From: Euleptes europaea
Lineage: Eukaryota > Chordata > Lepidosauria > Squamata > Sphaerodactylidae
Assembly: GCF_029931775.1 (NCBI RefSeq)
Contig: NC_079321.1
Span: 9,454,501 to 9,518,500 of the forward strand
Reading direction: 5' to 3'
Length of the DNA stretch: 64,000 nucleotides
Under the pieces are notes generated by a model, which ran no database searches, had not been told where the DNA came from, and was given only the letters and a program-made list of their open reading frames with translations. The translations under genes and the position numbers were made by a program. Below, in pieces: positions 21,601 through 33,600 of this stretch (position 1 is the first letter of the stretch; each line of letters starts with the position of its first letter).

Positions 21601-24600
21601 GATTCAGTTTAAGGCAGTTTCATGTGTTCATGTGACCTCCACACAGAGGTTGATGCAGTCAGTGAACTGGAGGCCCCTTGACCGTGTTCAGGTCCAGTTT
21701 TGGACTGATTTACCCGAATTTCTCAAGTCAATATAGACAGGTTCCTGGGTGCTGTGAAGCCCACCACATGCCTCCTGGACATGTGCCCTCATGGCTGATT
21801 AAAGCCAGCGGTTGATGTGGTACGGGCTCCTCTGATGGACACTGTCAATCTGTCCCTGAGTACAGGGGTCTTTCCAGGGAGACATAAGGGAGCAGTGGTG
21901 AGTCTGCTCTTAAAAAAAAACATTGTTGGATCTGAATGATCCTGCTAGTGTCCACCCAGTTTCAAATTTGTTTCCTGGGCAAGATAGTTGAGAGAAGAAG
22001 AAGAGTTGTTTTTATATGCTGACTTTCTCTACCACTTAAGGAAGAGTCCAACTGGCCTACAATCACCTTCCCTTCCCCTTCCCACAACAGACCCCCTGTG
22101 AGATAGGTTGGGCTGAGAGAGCTCTAAGAGGGCTGTGACTAGCCCAAGGTCTCCCAGCAGGCTTCATGTGGAGGAATGGGGAGACCAACCCGGTTCTCCA
22201 GATCAAAGTAAACCGCTCCAAATCACTGCTCTTAGCCACTACACTATGCAGTAGCGGAGCAGCTATATCTGCTAATGGCTGGATGGCTGGATTCTGTCCC
22301 AGATACTCTGGCGAGGTGTCTGGAAGCTCAGGTGAAATGGCTGAAACAAAACTGTCTGAAACAAAATCCACTGAAGATGGAGGTCCTGTGGCTGGGCTGG
22401 GGGTGGAGACAGAACACCTGCACCAACCGTCAAGTTTCTGGATTTGACTCCAGATGCCTCCTTAACAATGAAGGCACAGTTCACAAATGTAGCCAGACTG
22501 TCATTTTTCCATTTTCACCAGGCTAAGCAGTGGAAGCCCTACCTGGCCCGTCCTGACCTAGCTACAGTGATCCATGCAACAGTCACCTAATAGGCTAGAC
22601 TACCGCAACTCACTCTATGCAAGGCTTCCCTTAAGGCTGTTCTGGAAGTTTCAGCTGGTCCAGAATGCAGTGCCAAGGGTCCTCATGGGTACCTCATGGT
22701 GAGCACATATTCAACCAGCGCTCCGCCAGCTGCATGGGACCATTGTACCTATGGGATCGCCTCTCCCAATACACCCCTCAGTAATAACCTATTAGTGGTC
22801 CCCGGCCTGAGAAGTATCTGGCTGTCAGCGTGGTGTAGTGGTTAAGAGTGATGGTTTGGAGTGGTGGAGTCTGATCTGGAGAACTGGATTCGATTCCCCA
22901 CTCCTCCTCATGAGCAGCGGAGGCTAATCTGGTGAACTGGACTTGTTTCCCCACTCCTACACATGAAGCCAGCTGGGTGATCTTGGGCTAGTCACACTCT
23001 CAGCCCCACCTGTACTCAGGGACAGATTGACAGTAGGGCTGTGGCTCAGTGGTAGAGCATCTGCTTGGCATGCAGAAGGTCCCAGGCTCAATCCTCAGCA
23101 TCTCCAGGTAAAGGGACTAGGCAAGTATTCTGTAAGCCGCTCTGAGCCTGGCTTTGGCGGGGAAGAGCAAGGTAACAAATGGAAATAATAAATAAATAAA
23201 TAAAAGTAGGTGATGTGAAAGACCTCTGTCTGTGACCCTGGAGACCCTGGGGACCATCGTACCTATGGGATTGCCTCTCTCAGTACACCCCTCAAAGAGC
23301 ATTGTGCTCATCCAGTAACAACTTATTAGTGGTCTCTGGCATGAGATGTATCCGGCTGTCCTGAACCAGGGCAGAGTCTTTACAGCTCTGGCCTCTGCCT
23401 GGTGGAACTTTCTGTCTAATGCAGTGGTTCCCAACCTTTTTTTGGCCATGCCCCCACCTAAGCATCTCTAAAATCCTGATGATCCCCCTGTGACATATAA
23501 TTCTTAGCGGGCTTTCCCCCTCTCCATTGTCACCAGCTGACCGCCGTGTACATTCTGATTTTAATTTTAAAAATGTGTATGTCACAATATATACTTATAT
23601 ACTGTATATGAGGTTCCTAGAACCATAAGAAATGCAAAAAAAAAATCACTGTTAATAACTCATTCTCGAATTGCCCCCCTTAAAAATCAAATTGCCTCCC
23701 TGTGGGGTGTGTGCCCCACGTTGGGAACCACTGGTCTAATGAGACCTGGCTCCGGCAAGAGGGAGATGTTCTGCCAGGCCTATGGTTGAGGGCAGTGATG
23801 GTTCCATCCGGCCTTCTACTCTTTACTACTCCAATCTCATTGCAGCTTGCTTCGCCACAGAAACCATCATTTCTGGGGCCCCCCCTTCCCAATATGAGTA
23901 AATAATATTGACTGGAAGGGATATCACCTGTATGGTACTCACCATCTTCGTCTGGGGTTTTTAGGATTTTATTGCTGTTTTTATTGTGGTTATGGTTATT
24001 GACTGGGAAGGGCAGCCATGATGGAGCTAGAAAAGATTCTGAAGTGTAAGGATATGTCATTGGCCACCAAGATCAAGTTAATTCATGCCATCGTATTCCC
24101 TATTACTATGTAAGGGTATGACAGCTGGACATTGAAGAAAGCTGATAGGAAGAAAGTAGATTCCTTTGAAATGTGGAGTTGAAGGAGAGTGTTATGGATA
24201 CCGTGGACTGCCAAACAAACAAATCAGTGGGTTTTAGATCAAATCAAGCCTGAACTGACCCTAGAAACTAAACTGAGGCTATTGTTTTTTGGTCACATTA
24301 TGAGAAGACAAGAGTCACTGGAAAAGACAGTCATGCTAGGAAAAGTTGAGGGTAGCAGGAAAAGAAGAAGACCCAACAAGAGATGGATTGACTCAATGAA
24401 GGGAGCCAGACTCCTCAATTTGCAACATCTGAGCAAGGCTGTCAAAGATAGACCATTTTGGAGGACATTGATTCATTGGGTCACCATGAGTCGGAAGTGA
24501 CTTGACGGCACTTAACACACACACGATTATTGATTGTACGCTATGTTTTAATGATGTTACCCGCCCTGAGCCGGCTTGCTAAGGGTGGGGGGGATACCAA

Positions 24601-27600
24601 TCTGAAAAATAAATAAATACATAAACTGCTAGTCATCAGAACTGATGTGTAAGCGCCATCTGGAATTTCGGGTTTGAGCTGTTTAATTTTGGGCTATCAT
24701 CGATTTCAATCTGTAACTATTTATTATTCTGATATTGTTGTAACAGGAATATTGCTGGATGTCAGCCACTCTGAATCCAACCTCAGTCGGGAAAGGGTGT
24801 GTGTGTGTGTGGGGGGGGTCTAATTATAATGTATTGCCATACTGGCTTGCCATACCTAAGTGTGTGGGAGTTCAGCGCTTTAAATAAGGGGCGCTAGGCT
24901 CCGCGAGTTCACTTTAGTTCCTGTTTTCTTTCCTTTCTGCGGCAGCTGCAGCTGTTCGGAAGGTTGCAGATTGACAGAGCCACAAAAAACATGTTTTTAT
25001 TCATGTGGTGCAGTCTCTTTCAGAGAACACCATGCTAAACAAATAAATAAATGTAGGGTTTCGGTTGCAATGGAATTTCTACATGGATGCCAGTTCTTAA
25101 CAACTCTGAGTATGATTGTGCGTATGACAACTAAATGTCTGCTTTTGTAGGTGTAATGTGTGGTCAGAATACGTTCCAAGCAACTTTACCCGCCTCCTGG
25201 CCAAAAATACTTGACTACTGGAAAAGTAAAAGTCGTCTTTTCAAGTATGGCGTTGGGCCTCTTGACCCCCAAAAACCCATTTACAGATATACACAGGTAT
25301 GAAAATAAACACAATCAGCATCTGGAAAGTAATATGAAACACTGGTAATACCTATCTATACTCCATTTACCTATCCTTTTTAGAATCAAATTTGTAAAAG
25401 AGTGGGAATAATGCGTAGAATGGGAGGGAAGGTGGTATGGTATAGCCTAGGGTTGCCAGGTGGGTGGTATTGGTGGGCAATTGCCTGCCAATCCACCCAG
25501 CTGCTCCGGGGTCGCGGCTGCGTGTGGGCGCACACACCTGATGACAGCACTTCCGGTTTTACTTCCAGAAGCGCCGCATCGCCGCGGCTGATTTAACACT
25601 CCCAGTGCCTTCCTGACCTCTGAGGACAAAAGTCCTCAGGACAATGCCGCTGCCCCGGCATTGGGGCCCTCTGCACCGGCATCCAGGCTACTTACGCCGC
25701 CATAAGTGGCCCCAATGCCAGCAGGAAGGGCCGGACGCCGGTCTACGGGCACTCCTAAGCCAGCAACCCTAATGCTGCTGCAGTCCAGGATCATGAGGCA
25801 TATCGGGTGCACTGATAGGACAGTGATGTTGCTGCCTCTTTGGTGTATCTCAGGCCTCTGAGTATAGCAGCAAAAAACAAGCACAGTCCCAGACCAGACT
25901 AGGCCTTGCTTTATGCCGTGAGACTTCAAGCATCTAGAGATAGTAGCGATTTCATTAAAACATCTCTAAGCCAGCATGGAGTAGTAGTTAGCCAGCATGG
26001 AGTAGTAGTTAAGAGTGGTGGTTTGGAGCGGTGGGCTCTAATCTGGAGAACAGGGTTTGATTTCCCCACTCCTCCACACGAACGGCAGACACTAATCTGG
26101 TGGACTGGATTTGTTTCCCCACTCCTACACATAAAGCCATCTGGGTGACCTTGGGCGAGTCACAGCTCTCTTAGAGCTCTCTCAGCCTCACCTACCTCAC
26201 AGGGTGTCTGTTGTGGGGAGGGGAAAGGAAGGTGATTATAAGCTGGTTTGATTCTTCCTTAAGTGGTAGAGAAAGTCGGCATATAAAAACCAACTCCTCC
26301 TCCTCCTCCTCCTCCTCCTCCTCCTCCTCCTCCTCTTCTTCTTCTTCTTCTTCTTCTTCTTCTTCTTCTTCTTCTTCTTCTTCTTCTTCTTCTTCTTCTT
26401 CTTCTTCTTCTTCTTCTTCTTGTAAGGTGGGAAATCCTGAGCTGTATTATGTCCACTTCCCATGATATTTCTGGGATAGACCAAAATCCTACTGAAGCTG
26501 ATTGAACCAGAAATCATGATGTCTTTAAACACACACACACACACACACAAAACTTTAATTCTGTACCAAAATACTCCCTGATTTTATTGTGTTTTTTTTT
26601 TTACATTCACAGGCCATTTGGTATCGCTCCCACCAGATTGGATGCTCTGTTTCTCAGTGCCCAGCCTATAGGCAGAAGTACCTCTATAGCTGCCTGTATT
26701 GCCCTGCGTAAGTATAAATTCTGAACAAAATATTCTTCATTCACCCTTCTCCAGAATCTGACTCTCATGAAGAGTTCTGGTGGGCTCAAAGAAAAGCGCT
26801 TGCCTCCTTCTCCTGCCCTGGCAAATGAGGAGGATGCCCTTCTAGCAGGACAGCTCCGCTTTCCTGTTGGGAATTCAGCAACCATTAAAAAAAAAAAAAG
26901 ACTTTACAACAAAGTTATTGTTTAGGGAAACCGTGTGGTTCAGCAAGCCACAGACACAAAGGGCTGTAGCCAGCATTCTGCACTAGACCACGGTACCATA
27001 TGTCTAGTCTGGGTACAAAGAAATGAATGGAACATCAGCGATTGCCTGATTACCTCCAGAAACTCTTTCAACTTCTTCACCAAAGCCTAATGATCTCTGT
27101 TACACACTTCCAGAACATTGTTGTTTTGTGTTAACATTTTGTAATACTTGTGTCGGGAAGGAAAGCAGCACAGTATAGCCTGAGCTTGCCAGATCTTGGA
27201 AGCTAAGCAGGGTCAGTTCTTGGAAGGGAGACCTCCGAGGAAGGCTCTGCAGAGAAAGGTAACGGCAAACCACCCGCTGCGTCTCATTCATCTCGGAAGC
27301 CCCTTGGTGGGGTCTGCATAAGTTGGCTGCAATTTGATGGCACATTAGACACAAGTTGTATGCGCAAAGTGCCATCAAGTGGCAGCCAACTTATAGCTAC
27401 CCTGGTGGGGTTTTCAAGGCAAGTGATTAAGCAGAGGGGGTTTGCCATGGCCTTCCTCTGCAGAGTCTTCCTTGGTGGTCTCCCTTCCAAGTGCCAACCC
27501 AGCTTAGCTTCTGAGATCTGACGAGACTGGGCTATGATTCCACATCTCTGCACACACATTACTTGAGTTATTATTACTGGCGTTCACCTTTCTTCTTTTT

Positions 27601-30600
27601 TATTGTTACAAATCGCCAAGTGCCAGTCTGTTCGTTTCCATTGGTTTCCATGTGAAACACATTTCTGGCAATAGCTTGTGTTCCCCCATCCAACTTGCTA
27701 ACATTTCAGGGACTGAGCTCCTGACCCAAGGTGTCTTCCTTTCCAAATTTCAGATAGATTAGGGTGGGGGGGGGACTGACTTTTGTGAGCAGTTAAAAAT
27801 GTCATCTTCCTGGGCAGGAAAGAGAAGATATCTGGTAACCCAAGAAAGCAGGTGTGCAAAAACAGGAGGATTTTCATGTATAGGAGTCCCTCTAAGTATA
27901 AAGTGTAAGATGAGGTCTGTCTTTATACAAGCACCGATCATGCAAGTGAGGGCATTTTAAACCGGCCTCTTCCCAGAGTTTATCTGAGACTCTTGAAACT
28001 GTTCTAGTCAAGTTCCAATACTTGAAATTAAATTGACTGGGAGATCAATGTATAGTATAAAAAGATAAAGGCCCCCTGTGCAAGCAACGGGTCTGTTATG
28101 TATGTAGATAGTTAGGCCGGTAAGCAGGGGGGAAACCTAGGAGCTTGAGTCCCTGACGAAGGCTCCTAAAACCTCCACGCACCATTGGCCCTAGCCAAAG
28201 CGCCCCATTGGCCCTAAGCTGGGATGCGCCATTGGCGACACGGCGGTTGTTCCCCCCTATCACGGATCAGGGGGGGAGTGGCCACAGGCAGCCAGGGGGG
28301 GCATATAAGCAGGGCCGGTTTACACAGTTCTCTAGTTCTGTTCTGTACTTCAATAAATGTGTTGTGTTGGAACTCCGTCTCGACCTCGTGTGTCCTCCCC
28401 ACGGGGACTTAACAGGGTCATTCCTGACCCATTGGGTGACGTCGCATCCCGACGTTTACTAGGCAGGCTTTGTTTGCAGGGTGGTTTGCCAGTGCCTTCC
28501 CCAGTCGTCTCGCCTTTACCCCCAGCAAGCTGGGTACTCATTTGACCGATCTCGGAAGGACGGAAGGCTGAGTCAACCTTGAGCCGGCTGCCTGAAACCA
28601 ACTTCCGTTGGGATCGAACTCAGGTCATGAGCAGAGCTTGGACTGCAGTACTGCAGCTTACCACTCTGCACCACGGGGCTCTTATGTATAGTGTAGTCCC
28701 CTATTTTATGTTTAACAACGGAAACCATGTACAGGATTTTGAAGGCTATAGGTAGATTGCCTAAGGTCCCCCCCCCACCATCACCACCAGGGAAATTGTC
28801 TAACCCGAAGCTGTTTTTATAAAACATTAGGGCCGAACTAAACATGAGGGAGTTCTGTTGATTTTAAAATGCTGTGAGGGCCTGATCCTGATTGGGCCGT
28901 AGTGTGGTGCTCTCATCCCACACTTCGCATGCCTTTTCATGTGCCAAGACATCCTTTGGGGGTAGCGGCTGTTCTGGGCACTTGATAAAGTGTGGGATGG
29001 GTGCGTACAAGAGCGCCTAAGCTAGGGTGGCCACCCTCCAGGTCGTTAAAGCAAAACAACAGCGCACAGGCTCCAAGAAGAACCACTCAGGAAACAATTT
29101 AGACAAATCTGTGCTATTAAACTTGGAAAGAATACGTGAAGGATACAAAAATCTACAAAAGACCATTTGAAACACATACAAAGACAAATACATAAAATAT
29201 ATACAAGAAAGTCTACACTGTAAAGAGTAATTCATAGCCAGTCCGTCGGCTATTTTCCGTACAAAGAGACCCACAGTACGATGGCTATCCAGGTTTTTTG
29301 AAGGTGGAGTCCGACGGACTGGCTATGATACACACTTAAAAAGATTCTACGGTGTAGGCTTCCTTGTATATATTTTATGTATTTGTCTTTGTATGTGTTT
29401 CAAATGGTCTTTTGTAGATTTTTGTATCTTTCACGTATTCTTTCCTAGTTTAATAGCACAGATTTATCTAAATTGTTTCCTGAGTGGTTCTTCTTGGAGC
29501 CTGTGCGCTGTTGTTTTGCCTTAACTATACTGTACACAGCATTGGTGAATATTTTTCGTTGAACCGCCAGGTGGTGGCGGGGGATCTCCCACTTGACAAC
29601 TGATCTCCAGGTGACAAAGTTCAGCTCCCCTGGAGAAAATGGCCGCTTTAGAAGGTGGACCTTACGGCATGATACTCCACTGAGGCCCCTCCCCTTCCCA
29701 AAGCCTGTCCTCCTCAGCCCCCAACCCACCCCCCAACCCAAAAACCTCCAGGTATTTCCCAACCTGGAGCTGGCAACCCTAGCCTCAGTCCCTGGTAGGG
29801 CTGCCAATCTCCAGGTAGTTTTGAAAACAACCTGGATGGCCCAGGCTAGCCTGATCTTGTCAGATCTCAGAAGCTAAGCAGGGTCAGCCCTGGTTAGTGT
29901 TTGGATGGGAGACCACCAAGGAATACCAGGGTTGCTGTGCAGAGGAAGGCACTGGCAAACCACCTCTGTTAGTCTCTTGCCATGAAAACCCCAGAAAGGG
30001 GTCGCCAGAAGTTGGCTGCGACTTGAAGGCACTTTACACACACACACATGAAAACAACAGACACCACTGTACTTGTACTGCACAGTTAGAAAATTAGTAC
30101 AGGAGCAAACAACTATGTAACATAGTGCAAAAATATCTATTTGTGAGCTACCACATAACATACATCACAACAATCAGTAGTCAATACATCAATATCCAAA
30201 GTCTATTTATGTGTAGCATGTCATTGCTTATTTCTTCCAAAGGTTATGCACAAGGCATTATACAGCTGGTATCTTCAAGAAGTAGAATCGGAGTAGAAAG
30301 GGTCAATTGGGCTCTATGGTATTGTAGTCCCTCCTCTCCCCAACCCCCGCCCTCCTCAGGCTCTGCCCCCAAAACCTGCCGCCAGTGGCGAAGAGGGCCC
30401 TGGCAACCCTTGTCCCTGGCGCTGTGGCCCCGGTCAGAGTTGGGCCCTTGTGGCATTTTAAAATGTTGGCAGCATCTCGTGTGGCCCTGAGAAACATTAT
30501 TGAGAGACTTGAGATTCATTCTCCTCACTTATCTCCCATATCTCCTCTGCTCTTTCTCCCTTTCCCTTGTGTGACTTTTAAGCCCCATCAATGTGCAATG

Positions 30601-33600
30601 GGGAGATTAACGTTCCTTTTGTAGTTTGCTGCTGGGAGGGAAACCGAAAGCAACAGAGCAGAATAGCCGCAGATTCCCATGTCTGGAATGCAGAAAGGGT
30701 TTAAAACAGAAACAAAACAAAAAAAACCCTCTTCGCTTACAAGAAACAAATGCAATAAATAAAAAGGACTCTGCGGGTCAGAGAGCGCCATGATACTAGA
30801 AGCAAAAGTTAAATTAATATAACTGACAAATATATTTATATTTGGGAAAAGATCTAATGGGATGATGAAACAAGTCTCCTCAATCAGTAAAGAACTCCCA
30901 AAGAACTAAAAATTTAAAGGCACATCCCTAGCTTGACTTCTGAACTGAACCATGTTAGGCAACAGGTGGGAATTGTATACTGAAGGCCTACCCTGCCATA
31001 AAAAGCTCCACTGTAGTGACAGCTGTGGTTTTCCTCTGTTCCTTTCTAGTGGACTAGTTTTCCACAAGGAGCGAGTCTTTTATGTAAGAATCAAACCGGC
31101 TTACAATCACCTTCCCTCCCCGTCCCCACAACAGACACCCTGTGAGGTAGGTGGGGCTGAGAGACTTCGGAGAGAACTATGACTAGCCCAAGGTCACCCA
31201 GTAGGCTTTTTGTGTAGGAGTTGGAAAACCAACCTGTTTCACCAGGTTAGTGTCCGCTGCTCATGCAGAGGAGTGGGGAATCACACCTGGTTCTCCAGAT
31301 CAGAGTCCACCTCTCTGAACCACTGCTCTTAACCACTGCACCACACTGGCTCTTTTAGCTTCTGAGATCATCCCGGGATTGGGTTAGCCTAGGCCATGCA
31401 GCTCCACAATACTATTTTTCAACGTTTTCTGTCCTTTATGAGCTGTACTTGCATGATGAAATGCCCTGCATTGCTCTGTGGTTTCAGAGGGAACATATTC
31501 AGCCGAAAAACCAAACCCTACAAAGAAGGCCCGCCTTGTGGAGACTGCCCTGACCACTGTGAGAATAAACTCTGCAGTAAGTAGTACTCAACTCCTTTTT
31601 TCTGCTCTCTTCTAAGTCAGGTTAGAACATCTTGCAAAATGAGTCCCTCACAAGGGGTCATTCACACTCTTTTATATAGAATGTCAGCTGAATCTATGTC
31701 AGGGTATTATGGTTTTAGCGATGTCTCTGAATCCCATCACACAAAGAAGGGCACATCTGTAGCCTTTTTTCCCATCAAGGTCCATTTGGATATTTATAAC
31801 ATTATTCACGGGCCATACAAAATTATCAACTTAAAAAGTGGCCATTTTCTCCAGGTGAACTGATCTCTATCGGCTGGAGACCAGTTGTAAAAGCCGGAGA
31901 TCTCCAGCTAGTACCTGGAGGTTGAGTAACCAAAATAAACACCTCTGCACCAGTACCAAGGGTAAGAAAGTTAGTGCAGGAGAGCCTGGCAAAAAACAAC
32001 TGACAGAACTAGTGATATAACAAGGTGTATTAAGTGCACTAAAAACAACAATAAGGACTAACAGAGCTATATACAAAACATATACAAATTCTTTTCAATA
32101 GTCCACAAAGGTACAAATATCCAAAAGATGCTGTATTGATGATGCAGTAAGAGCTTTCTTCATATGGTGAATAGGAAGACGATCATTTCTTTTTCTTCTT
32201 CACTTCCGTTCCTGTATATAAAAATTACTTAAATATAGCACATTCCTTAATTTATGAGAAAAGTTAACATAGAAAATAAATATTACTTACAATTAGAATT
32301 TTCAATAAATGCACATAAGCACATCCAAGTTCGATTCCTTTCTCCCATAGGGATGAAAAAACAACTATGTAAACTCCAAGTAATATAATTCCAAAGCAGG
32401 ATACATCATATCAGATACACAGTTGCACAGATGTTTCTTCTAGGTTGACTGTTCCCGGCGGGATAGAGCAAGTAATTAACAGGCTGCAAAATCCATGGAG
32501 ATAAATAAGCTACAGGTGGCGTATGCGGACTCGGGCTTCTTAAAGGGACATGTTCAAATAAAGCAAGATAAGTTGTTATCCATATTCAATCCAGTGGAAC
32601 AGATCTGTGCCTTCCAGCCAGGAGGCGCAGATCTGTTTAAAAAGCCCCCCCCCCCCCCGTGCGCCTTTATGGAAGCCCCATGAAGGAGCGCGGGGGGGAA
32701 CCCCGAATCTGCTGAATTTATTCGCCGAACCCCCAAAGTCGGCGAATTCGACTCCCCCGTTTCCCGCCTTTTTTTTAGTTCGGTTCACCCTGAACTAAAA
32801 ACCGCCGAATCGGGGAAAATTCGGCTGTTTTTCGGTTCAGGATGAACCGAATCGACAGCCCTAGCTGACAGCATTTCTGTTGAGTCCAGTGGTAGTTAGA
32901 AGAAGAAGAAGAGTTGGTTTTATACCCCGCTTTTCCGTACCACAAGGAGTCTCAAAGTGGCTTTCAATTGCCTTGCCTTCCCCTCCCCCACAGCAGGTAC
33001 TTTGTGAGGTAGGAGGGCTGAGAGAGTTCTTAGAGAACAGTGACTGGCCCACTTCTCCCTCCTCCCACCACTACATGGTCCTGAGCTGAATCAAACTACT
33101 GCAGGGTACAAAAACCTCCTCCTCCTCCTCCTATTCTTCTTCTTCTTCTTTTGTCTACACAAACTAGCAGCTGCTTTCTAGGGTCTCAGTAGAGGTCTTT
33201 CACATCATCTACTACCTGATCCTTTTAACTGGAGATGTCAGACCTTTGATTGGGACATTCTGTAAGCCAAGCAGGTGCTCTCCCAATGAGTCACAGCTCA
33301 TCCCCTCAAAAAAAAAAAAAAAAAAGCACATTACAGAAATGAACACAAGAGGTTCCTCGGAGTAAATAACTGAGGCATGGTCTCTGTCCTCCAGCACAAG
33401 AAGCTAATATTGCTGATCAATAAGGATTTAAAAAAATCTCTGGCTGTAGCTTAACTTTCATGTTGAGATAATCAGAGGAAAGATTAATAATCTTTAAGTA
33501 CTTGGCTAGGTTTCTGTCTTTCACATTTAACTTTGTTTTGCTTTGCTTTCTTTCAGCCAACCCCTGCGAGAATAGGGATCAATTTCTAAACTGTGCTGAA

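Larger units (their letters stand above)
21640..24610 (+). mobile_element. L2 LINE, degenerate, broken up by later insertions
   Basis: Pieces in order: about 21640-21990, 22251-22810, 23255-23421, 23742-24002 and 24534-24610. Translated fragments include an aligned [18 protein letters not shown] then KMEVLWLGW segment and a later stretch equivalent to the L2 RLDYCN-x-L...LQ-x-VQNA region; the end has the cgccctgagcc ... aaataaataaat tail. Separated by SINEs, a hAT-like element and a BovB copy. Coding capacity is lost. Confidence 0.7.

Noticed and set aside
26211-26465. Poly-Ser / poly-Lys / poly-Arg frames
   Set aside because: Translations of the (CTC)n(TTC)n microsatellite in both strands.
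29828-29930. Possible 5S rRNA gene
   Set aside because: The 5S-like part is a SINE head followed by the SINE body and BovB-like tail, repeated many times in the window.
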